From contig NZ_AKJD01000060.1 in the NCBI RefSeq assembly GCF_000282515.1, positions 1 through 60,746 of the forward strand: 60,746 nucleotides of DNA. Direction: 5' to 3'. Positions 43,833-52,290 of the stretch are shown here, in pieces. A program made the translations under genes and the position numbers. This DNA comes from Pseudomonas sp. GM80. GTDB lineage: Bacteria; Pseudomonadota; Gammaproteobacteria; Pseudomonadales; Pseudomonadaceae. How positions within the stretch are numbered: position 1 is the first letter of the stretch; every line of letters starts with the position of its first letter. The notes under the pieces are model-generated. The model was not told where the DNA came from. It worked only from the letters and a program-made list of their open reading frames with translations, and searched no databases.

Positions 43833-45407
43833 TCAAAGCTGCGCCATCCCTCCTGCCGGATACACCGACTCCCATCCCCCACCCAACGCCTTATACAACC
43901 CGACCATCGCCAGCGAAACGCCGGTCGAACTCTCCACCCACTGTTCCTGCGTCGCCAGCAACGCGCCTTGCACGGTGAGCACGTTGACGAAATCAACCAC
44001 GCCTTCGACGTATTGCTGTTGCGCGGTGCGCAGGGCGATCTGGTTCTGGCGTACGGCTTCGGCAAGGCTGTCGCGGCGGCGTTGGCTGGCGTTGTAAGCA
44101 GTCAGTTGATCGTCGATTTCGTGCCAGGCACGCAACACGGTTTGCTGGTAGGCGACGGCGGCTTCCTGCTGTTGAGCTTCGCGCAATTGCAACACGCCGC
44201 GCAGGCGCCCGCCGTCAAACAGCGGCAGGCTGAATTGCGGGCCGATGCCGAACGCGCGTGAGCCCCACGAGCCAAAGTCGCTGAGTTGCATGGCTTGCGA
44301 GCCGAGGTTGCCGGACAGGGTGATGCGCGGATAGAAATCGCCCTTGGCCACGCCGATATTGGCAGTGGCCGCGTGCAGGCGCGCTTCGGCCTGGCGGATG
44401 TCCGGACGGCGTTCAGCCAGTTGCGACGGCAAGCCGATAGCGACTTGCAGCGGCGACTGCGGCACGGCGGCGTCGGTGGATAAGTCTTTGGCCAAGGCTT
44501 GCGGTGGTTCGCCCATCAACAGGCTGATCGCGTTGATCAACTGTGATTGGCGTTGCTCCAGTGCCGGCAAGCGCGACTCGATGGCGGCGACTTGCGCGGC
44601 GGCTTCAGCGACATCGAGGTCAGTTGCCACGCCATCGGCGAGGCGCAGTTGCGAGAGTTTCAGGCTGTGCCGGGCGACGTCGAGGTTCTGCTCAGTGACG
44701 GCGCGAGTGTTCTGTACGCCGCGCAACTGGATGTAGTTCTGCGCGGTGTCGGCAAGCACAGCCAGCAGCACTCCGCGCCGGTCGTTTTCGGCAACTTCGA
44801 GATTGGCGTCGGCGGCTTCGGTTTCGCGGCGCACGCGGCCCCAGAAATCCAGTTCCCATGACGCGGAGAAACCGGCGTCCCACAGATTGAACGCGGAATC
44901 GCCGTTGTGTCCGGACGGATCGCTCAGGCCTTTGCCGCTGTTGCGCTCGCGGCCGTAACTGCCGGTGGCGGCGGTGTTCGGATAGCGGTCGGCGGTGATC
45001 ACTTGGCGGGCGGCGCGGCTTTGTTGCAGGCGGCTGCTGGCCAGTTGCAGGTCAAGGTTGCTGCGGACGGCGCGCTGGGTGAGCGCGGAGAGTTGTGGGT
45101 CATGAAAGACTTCCCACCAACGTTCGTTCAACGGTTCGTTGACGGCTTGGCTGGGCGCGGACTTGGCCGGTTTGGCCCAGTCGGCGATTTGTGTGGTTTC
45201 GGGTTTCTGGAAGTCCGGGCCGACGGTGCAGGCGCTGAGGCTTGCTGTCACCAAGGCACTGAAAATCAGTGGCTGCCACTGGCCCCATCGCTGGCAAGCC
45301 AGCTCCCACAGGGACTTTGCAGGTTGTGCGAAAACTCTAGTCCCACCGAGAACCCCTGTGGGAGCTGGCTTGCCAGCGATGAGGCCAGTCGAATTACCAC
45401 AAATCAT
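43833..45407 (-). CDS. Outer membrane efflux lipoprotein (NodT type) with REPIN-encoded N-terminal extension
   Basis: ATG 45407 overlaps the EmrA-like stop as ATGA, so translational coupling is likely; 524 residues. The lipoprotein signal (PLIFSALVTASLSAC) only begins about residue 45. Residues ~9-41 (LIAGKPAPTGV and WELACQRWG) are encoded by a REPIN lying in frame. The rest is a standard OEP channel (SNLDLQLASSRLQQSRAARQ; RRPDIRQAEARLHAATANIG). Third component of the EmrAB-type pump. Export may be impaired unless an internal TTG/CTG/GTG start is used. Confidence 0.9.
   Translation of the reverse strand: MICGNSTGLIAGKPAPTGVLGGTRVFAQPAKSLWELACQRWGQWQPLIFSALVTASLSACTVGPDFQKPETTQIADWAKPAKSAPSQAVNEPLNERWWEVFHDPQLSALTQRAVRSNLDLQLASSRLQQSRAARQVITADRYPNTAATGSYGRERNSGKGLSDPSGHNGDSAFNLWDAGFSASWELDFWGRVRRETEAADANLEVAENDRRGVLLAVLADTAQNYIQLRGVQNTRAVTEQNLDVARHSLKLSQLRLADGVATDLDVAEAAAQVAAIESRLPALEQRQSQLINAISLLMGEPPQALAKDLSTDAAVPQSPLQVAIGLPSQLAERRPDIRQAEARLHAATANIGVAKGDFYPRITLSGNLGSQAMQLSDFGSWGSRAFGIGPQFSLPLFDGGRLRGVLQLREAQQQEAAVAYQQTVLRAWHEIDDQLTAYNASQRRRDSLAEAVRQNQIALRTAQQQYVEGVVDFVNVLTVQGALLATQEQWVESSTGVSLAMVGLYKALGGGWESVYPAGGMAQL
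45286..45381. repeat. REPIN inside a coding region (TCGCTGGCAAGCCAGCTCCC family)
   Basis: CATCGCTGGCAAGCCAGCTC and onward (45286-45311) is answered by its exact reverse complement (45356-45381). Same family as 14974-15066, where the arms are identical. It lies between the coupled ATG and the lipoprotein signal of the OMF gene and is read without a stop. Confidence 0.92.
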
Positions 45408-46474
45408 CGCTGAGTCACCTCACGCACCGACGTCGCCGAGCTGCGCGTATCAATACTCGCCTCCACCGACATCCCCACGCGCAACCGCTCGGCGAGCGCC
45501 TGACCCGGTTCCAGCATGATCTTCACCGGAATCCGCTGCACCACCTTGGTGAAGTTACCGGTGGCGTTATCCGGTTTGACTGCTGCGAAGGTCACGCCAG
45601 TCGCCGGGGCGATACTCTCGACACGGCCACTCAACGCTTCGCCACCCAGGCTGTCGACGCGTACTTGCACCTCTTGCCCTGGCTGCACGTCGGTCAGTTG
45701 CGTCTCCTGGAAATTCGCCACCACATAGGCCTGCTTCAATGGCACCACCGCCAGCAGCTTGCTGCCCGGCGTCACATACGCACCGACGCGCACTGCACGC
45801 TCGCCAATCATTCCATCCTGCGGCGCAGTGATGCGCGTGTAGGAGAGTTCAAAACTGGCAATTTCCAGCGCCGCTTGCGCATGTTTCAAGCTGCCTTCAG
45901 CCGCGTCACGCTGAGCGGTGAGGATGTCGACCTGCTTGCGCTCAGCCGCCAGTTTTGCCGTGGCGGTGTCGAGATGAGCCGTGGCCTGATCGATGCGAGT
46001 ACGTGCCTGTTGCGCGTTTTGCACCGTGCCGGCACCAACGCCGGCCAAATGGTTGTAGCGATTCAACTCCTGCTGGGCGAAGGCCATTTCAGCCTTGGCC
46101 GACACCACCGAAGCTTGCGCCTGGGCGATCACCGACGTCTGGCGTTCCAGCGTCGCTTTGGCGTTCTGCAACTGCGCCCGCGCGACCAGTGTCTGCGCAT
46201 CCGCCGCCTCGGCTGAAGCACGCAAGTCGCGATCATCGATCAGCGCCAGCAACTGGCCCGCCTTCACTTGCTGGTTGTCCTCCACCAAGACTTCCTTGAT
46301 GAACCCGGCCACGCGCGGCACGACGAGCGTGTAGTCGGCGGAGACAAAGGCATCGTTGGTGTTTTGCTGAGTACGTTTGCCAAACACGCCGGGCAGCGCC
46401 AGGTACACCAGCACGCCGACCGCCAGTGCGGCGGCGATGGCCACCGCGAGTTTTTGCTTTGCTTGAGTCGTCAT
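45404..46474 (-). CDS. emrA: EmrA-like HlyD-family multidrug adaptor
   Basis: ATG 46474 (MTTQAKQKLAVAIAAALAV) with AGAAGG upstream gives 356 residues; a longer frame has no family likeness. Features: one membrane helix, NTNDAFVSADYTLVVPRVAG, a long coiled coil (LQNAKATLERQTSVIAQAQA) and YTRITAPQDGMIGERAVRVG. It links the DHA2 transporter to the OMF. Order emrB-emrA-OMF with 26 bp and 4-bp overlap. Confidence 0.92.
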   Translation of the reverse strand: MTTQAKQKLAVAIAAALAVGVLVYLALPGVFGKRTQQNTNDAFVSADYTLVVPRVAGFIKEVLVEDNQQVKAGQLLALIDDRDLRASAEAADAQTLVARAQLQNAKATLERQTSVIAQAQASVVSAKAEMAFAQQELNRYNHLAGVGAGTVQNAQQARTRIDQATAHLDTATAKLAAERKQVDILTAQRDAAEGSLKHAQAALEIASFELSYTRITAPQDGMIGERAVRVGAYVTPGSKLLAVVPLKQAYVVANFQETQLTDVQPGQEVQVRVDSLGGEALSGRVESIAPATGVTFAAVKPDNATGNFTKVVQRIPVKIMLEPGQALAERLRVGMSVEASIDTRSSATSVREVTQR

Positions 46475-46500
46475 AAAAACCTTCTGTTTCAGTGAAGCAA

Positions 46501-48039
46501 TCAGGTCGGCGCGCGTGGCGGAAAGATCCGCGTCGGCAGCCAGAAAATCAGCAGGATCAGCGCCACTGCGACGCCAGCCATGCACACATAGAGATCGGAA
46601 GAAGTCAGCACCACAGCCTGTTCGTGCAGGCGATGGGCGAGGCCCGGATCGCTGTGATCGGCCAGCGGCGAATTACCGAGGTTGTCGACCAACATGGTCG
46701 AGTGGAAATGCAGACGCGCGGTGGTCAGCGCTTCGATCACCCCGGTAGCGACCACGGCCGCCAAGCCTTTTACCGTGTTGAACCACGCCGAGGCGAACGG
46801 CCCGTCCTGCGGCTGGATGCTGCCGGTGGACAACATCAACAGCGGCAACACCGACATCGGTTGACCGAAGATCTGCAGCCATTGCAGGACGTAGAAATTG
46901 TCGCGAATCCATTCAGAAGTCAGCAGCGATCCGCCCAGGCAGGACAACGTCAACATGCTCAAACCGATGCCAAGCACCCAGCGGCAGTCGACCCAGCGCA
47001 GGTTGCACAACGCTGCCACCATCGGCAGCGCAATCAGTTGCGGCAATGCAGCGATCAGCATGATCGGGGCAGTCTGCGCCGGCCGATAACCCTGCACCTG
47101 CGCCAGATAACTCGACGGAATCAACACCACCGCCTGCAGAACTATCAGCACCCCGGCCAGGGTCATCAAGGCGAACGACAGGTTGCGGATACCGAGCATC
47201 TGCAACTTGAAAAACGGAATCGGCTGCGACCATTCATTGATCAGGAACGCCACCAACAGCAGCGAGCCGGCACCGAGCAATCCACAGATCAGGCTCGACT
47301 CGAACCAGTCCAGTCGATTGCCCTGCAACAGACCGATTACCAGCATGCAGATCGCCGGAAAACCCAGCAGCAGGCCTTTCCAGTTGAACGACTTGAGGCG
47401 CTCCAGGCGCAGCGGATCCTGCGGCAAGCCATACGCGACGGCGGCCATGGCAATCAGGCACGGCACGATGATTTGCCAGAACGTCCACTGCCAGCCGACG
47501 TATTCAGTCCACAAACCGGCCAGCGGCGTACCGAGGCCCGGGCCGAATGTCGCCGTCAATGCATAGCCGGCCAAGCCATACAGTTTGATGTTCGCTGGCA
47601 AAAAGCGCAGGGCGACGGTCATCAGCATCGGCGGCAACGCACCGCCGGCCAGGCCTTGCAGGATGCGCATCAGCAGCAGGCTTTCGTAGTTCGGTGCGAA
47701 CGGGCACAGCACGCCGAGCAAGGTGAACAGGCCGATCGCGCAGAGGGTGAAGCGGCGCAACGAGAAGGTCACCGAGCACCACGGCGCGAAGGCCATGGCC
47801 GCGACTGAGGTGGCGGTGTAGCTGGCGACTAGCCAGGTGCCTTCGTCGTAGCCGATGTGCAACGCACCGCGAATGTCGGCCAGGGCAACCTTGGTCACCA
47901 TCTCGTTGAGGCCCGACACCAATACCGCCAGCAGCACGCCGACCAGGCCGATGATGATCCGCGCCCCGAACACCGGTGGCGTCGCCGCCTTCGCCGGGCT
48001 GGCCGCAGCGATGGACGCTGCCGCCGTCAGGGATGTCAT
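46501..48039 (-). CDS. emrB: EmrB-like MFS transporter (DHA2, 14-helix drug:H+ antiporter)
   Basis: This 512-residue protein has about 14 membrane helices. Motifs: DIRGALHIGYDEGTWLVASY near helix 1-2 and LRRFTLCAIGLFTLLGVLCP with GLAGGALPPMLMTVALRFLP (motif C-like). It exports drugs or aromatic compounds with EmrA and the OMF. The LysR gene ends upstream in the same direction, 191 bp away across a REPIN. Confidence 0.92.
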   Translation of the reverse strand: MTSLTAAASIAAASPAKAATPPVFGARIIIGLVGVLLAVLVSGLNEMVTKVALADIRGALHIGYDEGTWLVASYTATSVAAMAFAPWCSVTFSLRRFTLCAIGLFTLLGVLCPFAPNYESLLLMRILQGLAGGALPPMLMTVALRFLPANIKLYGLAGYALTATFGPGLGTPLAGLWTEYVGWQWTFWQIIVPCLIAMAAVAYGLPQDPLRLERLKSFNWKGLLLGFPAICMLVIGLLQGNRLDWFESSLICGLLGAGSLLLVAFLINEWSQPIPFFKLQMLGIRNLSFALMTLAGVLIVLQAVVLIPSSYLAQVQGYRPAQTAPIMLIAALPQLIALPMVAALCNLRWVDCRWVLGIGLSMLTLSCLGGSLLTSEWIRDNFYVLQWLQIFGQPMSVLPLLMLSTGSIQPQDGPFASAWFNTVKGLAAVVATGVIEALTTARLHFHSTMLVDNLGNSPLADHSDPGLAHRLHEQAVVLTSSDLYVCMAGVAVALILLIFWLPTRIFPPRAPT

Positions 48040-48150
48040 GAATACACACTCCGGAGGGAAAAATACCGGAGCATCTTAGTCGGGCTTGGCAATGACGAAA
48101 ATTGACTTATTGGCAGCTTATAAGTGCGCCAGACGCAATCATTAAAAGCG

Positions 48151-48224
48151 AAAGATCGCAGCCTGCGGCAGCTCCTACAGGAATATGCATTCCAATGTAG
48201 GAGCTGCCGCAGGCTGCGATCTTT
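48151..48224. repeat. REPIN (GTAGGAGCTGCCGCAGG family)
   Basis: AAAGATCGCAGCCTGCGGCA and onward (48151-48179) faces TGTAGGAGCTGCCGCAGGCT and onward (48196-48224). It lies between the LysR stop (48231) and the emrB start (48039). Confidence 0.9.
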
Positions 48225-48230
48225 TGATCT

Positions 48231-49148
48231 TCAGGGTTGTGCCGCCAGCCACGTCTCGTCGCAGCAGGCCTTGAGTGTCTCTCGCAACCAGCGGTGCGCC
48301 GGATCTTTATCAAAGCGCGGATGCCAGGCCTGAGTCAGCATCAACGTCGGCAACGGGATTGGCAGGTCGAACGAACGCAGCTTCAATCCGAGCCGGCGTA
48401 CGCTGAGCAGCGCCTCTTTAGGTACGGGCAAGATCAGATCGGAATCAGGCAAAGCAAACATCGCCGCATGGAAACTCGGCGCGATGACCGCCACCCGCCG
48501 CTCCAGGCCCAACGCGTTCAGCGCGGTATCAATCGGGCCACGGGCGATACCGCGTCGCGACATGCTGATGTGCGAAAACCCGGCGTAGCGTTCGGCGGTA
48601 ATTTCGCCATCGAGCAACGGATGATCTTCACGCACCAAGCCAACGAAATGAGTGGAAAACAGGTTCTGCACTTTCACTTCCGGGGAAACCGGGCGAGTGT
48701 TGCTGACGCTCAGGTCGATGCGCCCTTCACGCAGCGCTTCATCATCGCCATCACCCTCCGGGACGAAACGCAGCTCGCAATGCGGCGCCAGTTGATCCAG
48801 CGTGTCGAACAGCTTGCCGCCATATACGCCAATGAAAAAGTCATTGGCGCGAATGCTGAAACGCCGGCGCAACGTGCCCAACTCCACCGCATCGGCCGAG
48901 CGAAACAGCAACGCAGCCTGCTCGACCACGTCGCGCACCTGTTCGCGCAACTCCAGCGCCTTGGGGGTTGGCACCAGGCCGCGGCCGGCGCGCACCAGAA
49001 TCGGGTCGCCGATGGCTTCACGGATTCGCGTCAGGGTGCGGCTCATGGCGGCCGGGCTGAGGTTCATCCGCCGCGCGGCGCCGACCACACTGCCCTCGTC
49101 GAGCAACGCGTCGAGGGCGACCAGAAGGTTCATGTCCGGGAGTTGCAT
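48231..49148 (-). CDS. LysR-type transcriptional regulator
   Basis: ATG 49148 (MQLPDMNLLVALDALLDEG) gives 305 residues; GTG 49157 is possible. The winged helix reads SVVGAARRMNLSPAAMSRTL TRIREAIG, with the usual co-inducer domain beyond ~90 (SNTRPVSPEVKVQNLFSTHF). The NodD/SyrM-like N-terminal MNLLVALDALLDEGS is characteristic of that subgroup. It may control the downstream emrB-emrA-OMF operon or the ABC/TauD genes on the other side; both read in its direction. Confidence 0.92.
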   Translation of the reverse strand: MQLPDMNLLVALDALLDEGSVVGAARRMNLSPAAMSRTLTRIREAIGDPILVRAGRGLVPTPKALELREQVRDVVEQAALLFRSADAVELGTLRRRFSIRANDFFIGVYGGKLFDTLDQLAPHCELRFVPEGDGDDEALREGRIDLSVSNTRPVSPEVKVQNLFSTHFVGLVREDHPLLDGEITAERYAGFSHISMSRRGIARGPIDTALNALGLERRVAVIAPSFHAAMFALPDSDLILPVPKEALLSVRRLGLKLRSFDLPIPLPTLMLTQAWHPRFDKDPAHRWLRETLKACCDETWLAAQP

Positions 49149-49201
49149 CTTGAGCACTCATGGCGGATCAGGATTGATCTGGGTGCAATGCTAGCAGATC
49201 A

Positions 49202-49274
49202 AAAGATCGCAGCCTTCGGCAGCTCCTACATGGAATGCGATCCCCTGTAGGAGCTGCCGAAGGCTGCGATCTTT
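49202..49274. repeat. REPIN (GTAGGAGCTGCCGAAGG variant)
   Basis: AAAGATCGCAGCCTTCGGCA and onward (49202-49230) faces TGTAGGAGCTGCCGAAGGCT and onward (49246-49274). Both arms carry the compensating change CTGCGG to CTTCGG, so the pairing is kept. It lies between the permease stop (49280) and the LysR start. Confidence 0.9.
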
Positions 49275-49279
49275 TCAGG

Positions 49280-50146
49280 TCAGCGCTGCATCCCCCAACG
49301 CTTCACGGTCACGCGTTCCAGCGTGTCGAACACCAGATTCTCCACCAGCAACCCGATCAGAATCACCACCGCCAACCCGGCAAACACCTTGTCGGTGTAC
49401 AGCTCGTTGCGATTCTGGAAGATGTACCAGCCCAGCCCACCCTTGCCACTGGTCGCGCCAAATACCAACTCCGCCGCGATCAACGTGCGCCAGGCGAACG
49501 CCCAGCCAATTTTCAACCCGGCCAGAATCGACGGCAGCGCCGCCGGGATCAGGATGAACAACACCAGCCGCAAACCCTTCAAACCGTAATTGCGCCCAGC
49601 CATGCGCAGCGTCTCGGAAACCCCGAGAAACCCTGCATAAGTGTTCAACGCCAGCGCCCACAACACCGAATGCACCAACACGAAAATCAGGCTGTTCTGC
49701 CCCAGACCAAACCACAGCAGCGCCAAGGGCAACAGGGCAATCGCCGGCAGCGGGTTGAACATCGAGGTCATCGTGCTCAGCAGATCGCGGCCCAACTGCG
49801 TCGACACCGCCAAGGTGGTCAAGGCAAACGCCAGCACAATGCCAATCAGATAACCCTTGATCAGCACCACCAACGAGATCCACACCTTGGCCAGCAGTTC
49901 ACCGCTGAGCACACCATCGAACAGCGCATGGCTGGTCTGCAGGAAACTCGGCAGCATCAGGTCGTTGTTCTGAATCCGCGCGACCACTTCCCACACGACA
50001 GCGAGCACAATCAGGATCAGACTTTTACGCAACCAGCCCTGTTGCCACAGCCGCGTGCCGAGCGACAGCTCTCGCTCTATCGGCACTTCGGTCAGCGGCT
50101 CTAAAATAATTTCGAACTCTTCACGCACAGATGATGAATGGCTCAT
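49280..50146 (-). CDS. ABC transporter permease (SsuC/TauC-like)
   Basis: ATG 50146 with AGGAGG upstream gives 288 residues. About six membrane helices; the EAA loop is seen at RMAGRNYGLKGLRLVLFILI and PAALPSILAGLKIGWAFAWR. This subfamily imports sulfonates, taurine or aromatic sulfonates/esters. It is 20 bp downstream of the ATPase gene. Confidence 0.9.
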   Translation of the reverse strand: MSHSSSVREEFEIILEPLTEVPIERELSLGTRLWQQGWLRKSLILIVLAVVWEVVARIQNNDLMLPSFLQTSHALFDGVLSGELLAKVWISLVVLIKGYLIGIVLAFALTTLAVSTQLGRDLLSTMTSMFNPLPAIALLPLALLWFGLGQNSLIFVLVHSVLWALALNTYAGFLGVSETLRMAGRNYGLKGLRLVLFILIPAALPSILAGLKIGWAFAWRTLIAAELVFGATSGKGGLGWYIFQNRNELYTDKVFAGLAVVILIGLLVENLVFDTLERVTVKRWGMQR

Positions 50147-50166
50147 CGGGTAGTCCTCCTGGCCGC

Positions 50167-51027
50167 TCAATAGGCGATGCGAATGTCGTTGAAGTCGTGA
50201 TCACGCTCGTTTTCCGGCGACTGGCCTTCATCGAACAGCAAACGATGAATGCGCCGCGCCGATTCCTGAAACGCCACGCCACCGAGGCTGTGCAAATCGT
50301 ATTGATGGCTGTGCACTTCGACGCGCACCCGCCCCGGATGTGGCGACAGCAAAAGGATGCGATTGCCGACCACCAAAGCCTCTTCAATCGAGTGCGTGAC
50401 GAACAACAAGGTGAAACGCACTTCTTCCCAAAGCAGCAGCAATTCTTCCTGCATCTTGCGGCGGGTCAGCGCATCGAGTGCGGCGAACGGTTCGTCCATC
50501 AAGAGGATTTTCGGCTGCATCGCCAACGCCCGGGCAATCGCCACCCGTGCTTTCATGCCGCCGGACAAGGTGTGCGGATAGGCATCGGCGAACGCCGCCA
50601 GGCCGACCTTTTCCAGATAGTGCAGCGCACGTTCTTCGGCTTCTTTCTTCTTCAGCGTGCGCGAGGCCAGCAGTGGAAACATCACGTTCTGTTTGACGGT
50701 TTTCCACGGCGGCAGTTGATCGAATTCCTGAAACACCACTATCCGGTCCGGCCCCGGCGCATCGACGCGCTGGCCTTGCAGACGGATCTCGCCTTCACAC
50801 GGCTGAATGAACCCGGCGACCGCTTTGAGCAAGGTAGATTTGCCGCAGCCGGACGGGCCGAGCAGCACGTAGCGATCGGCCGGGTCGATTTCAAAACTGA
50901 CTTGGTGAGTGGCGCGCACCACACGTTGCGGCGTGCGGTATTCGAGGCTGACGTGATCGACGGCCAGCAGCGCTTCGCTGCGGGCGACCGGGTTGCTGGC
51001 CGCGTGGCCTGGCAAGGGAGCGTTCAT
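50167..51027 (-). CDS. ABC transporter ATP-binding protein (SsuB/TauB-like)
   Basis: ATG 51027 (MNAPLPGHAASNP) gives 286 residues. Walker A LLGPSGCGKSTLLKAV, signature LSGGMKARVAIARAL, Walker B PKILLMDEPFAALD and the H-loop LLFVTHSIEEAL are intact. It powers the permease at 49280. It lies 22 bp downstream of the TauD-like gene. No substrate-binding protein gene lies in the run. Confidence 0.92.
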   Translation of the reverse strand: MNAPLPGHAASNPVARSEALLAVDHVSLEYRTPQRVVRATHQVSFEIDPADRYVLLGPSGCGKSTLLKAVAGFIQPCEGEIRLQGQRVDAPGPDRIVVFQEFDQLPPWKTVKQNVMFPLLASRTLKKKEAEERALHYLEKVGLAAFADAYPHTLSGGMKARVAIARALAMQPKILLMDEPFAALDALTRRKMQEELLLLWEEVRFTLLFVTHSIEEALVVGNRILLLSPHPGRVRVEVHSHQYDLHSLGGVAFQESARRIHRLLFDEGQSPENERDHDFNDIRIAY

Positions 51028-51049
51028 GATGTGATCAATCTCCGGCGAA

Positions 51050-51946
51050 TCAGAAAGGCGCGTCGCCCTGAATGGTCGTGCGATACAGCTTGCGGCGCAG
51101 GTGCGCGGGGCAACCGGCGGCAAGGTGAATCAGCGAACGGTTGTCCCAGAACACCAGGTCGTGGGGCTGCCACTGGTGGCGGTAGATGTTTTGCGGCAGC
51201 ACGCTGTGGGCGTACAGCTCGCTCAGCAGTTGCTGGCTCTCGTCATCCGGCAGGCCGACGATGCGCGTGGTGAAACCCTCGCTGACGAACAGCGCCTTGC
51301 GGCCGTTTTCCGGGTGCGTGCGCACCACCGGGTGCACCACTTCCGCGACTTGGGCGAGTTGCTCCGGGGTCAGGGTCGGGCGCCAGTTGCCTTCGAATTT
51401 GGTCTCGCTGTAACGCGCCGTGTAGGAGTGCGCGGCGCTGCGGCCTTCGACCGCTTTGCGCAACGCTTCGGGCAAGTTGTCCCAGGCTTTGTGCATGTCG
51501 GCGAACAGCGTGTCGCCGCCCTCCTCTGGCAACTCCTGTGCGTGAAGCATCGAGCCGAGGCTTGGCAGCGCTTTATAGGAGAGGTCGGAGTGCCAGAATT
51601 TGCCGGCATCGCCGAGGCCGATGTTCTGGCCGTTTTCGATGATGTTGGAAACGATGAGGATTTCCGGGTGGTCGGCCAGCAGGAACTGCTTGAGCACATG
51701 GATCTGCAACACACCGAAGCGGCGGCTGAAGTCGATCTGCTGTTGCGGGGTGATTTGCTGGTCGCGGAACACCACGACGTGGTGATCAAGGTGCGCGCGA
51801 TGGATGCGCGCAAAGTCCTGATCATTGATCGGCCGGGTGAGGTCAAGGCCAATGATCTCGGCGCCAACGGCACCGCTGAAGGGACGAATCTCGAAGGTTT
51901 GCGGCGCGGCGGTCGCGACACCAGGGGAAGCAGTAGCTGCGGACAT
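51050..51946 (-). CDS. TauD/TfdA-family 2-oxoglutarate dioxygenase
   Basis: ATG 51946 (MSAATASPG) with GGGAGATGG upstream gives 298 residues. Motifs: FSGAVGAEIIGLDLTRPIND, the first iron ligands FWHSDLSYKALPSLGSML (HxD), and a distal LIHLAAGCPAHLRRKLYRTT (H and 2-oxoglutarate arginine). It oxidises a sulfonate, sulfate ester or related compound to release sulfite/sulfate or a similar product. Placed at the head of the ABC set, it suggests a sulfur-scavenging or xenobiotic role; substrate unknown. Confidence 0.88.
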   Translation of the reverse strand: MSAATASPGVATAAPQTFEIRPFSGAVGAEIIGLDLTRPINDQDFARIHRAHLDHHVVVFRDQQITPQQQIDFSRRFGVLQIHVLKQFLLADHPEILIVSNIIENGQNIGLGDAGKFWHSDLSYKALPSLGSMLHAQELPEEGGDTLFADMHKAWDNLPEALRKAVEGRSAAHSYTARYSETKFEGNWRPTLTPEQLAQVAEVVHPVVRTHPENGRKALFVSEGFTTRIVGLPDDESQQLLSELYAHSVLPQNIYRHQWQPHDLVFWDNRSLIHLAAGCPAHLRRKLYRTTIQGDAPF

Positions 51947-52290
51947 CTTTCCATCTCCCACGCACGGCGCGCTCACGGGCGCGCTCGTCGATCAGACACT
52001 CACGCTGGATTGCGTGTTGGTTCAGGTCGTGCGGCGCGCCGATTGGTCGGCAGGTACGCAGGGGGATGACTTTATAGCTATAAGAATTGGAAATTAAATA
52101 CCGTTAATGAATAACGATATGGCGGAATGGACTGGATGGTGAGTGACGGTTTTTGTCACTTATTCACACTTTGCGGACATCCCTGTAGGAGCTGCGGCAC
52201 GCTGCGATCTTTTGATTCTGCTGTTAAAAAACAGGATCAAAAGATCGCAGCCTCGTTCCACTCGACAGCTCCTACAGGATTATTGGGGGA
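51947..52290. other. 344-bp intergenic region upstream of the TauD operon, holding a REPIN
   Basis: The left ~200 bp, with an AT-rich stretch around 52073-52120 (TATAAGAATTGGAAATTAAA), should contain the leftward promoter of the TauD-ABC genes. The right part holds a degenerate REPIN (52184-52276) next to the lapC stop. No gene seen, including no substrate-binding protein. Confidence 0.6.
52184..52276. repeat. Degenerate REPIN with an altered arm
   Basis: TGTAGGAGCTGCGGCACGCT begins the left arm; the right arm reads GATCGCAGCCTCGTTCCACT then CGACAGCTCCTACA, so the CTGCGG core is replaced by CTCGTTCCACTCGA. The outer GTAGGAGCTG/CAGCTCCTAC and inner GATCGCAG parts still pair. Confidence 0.8.

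Noticed and set aside
43833..45407. Treating the OMF lipoprotein gene as a pseudogene because of the REPIN
   Set aside because: The frame is intact through the repeat and the signal and OEP domains are complete; reduced function is possible but not shown.
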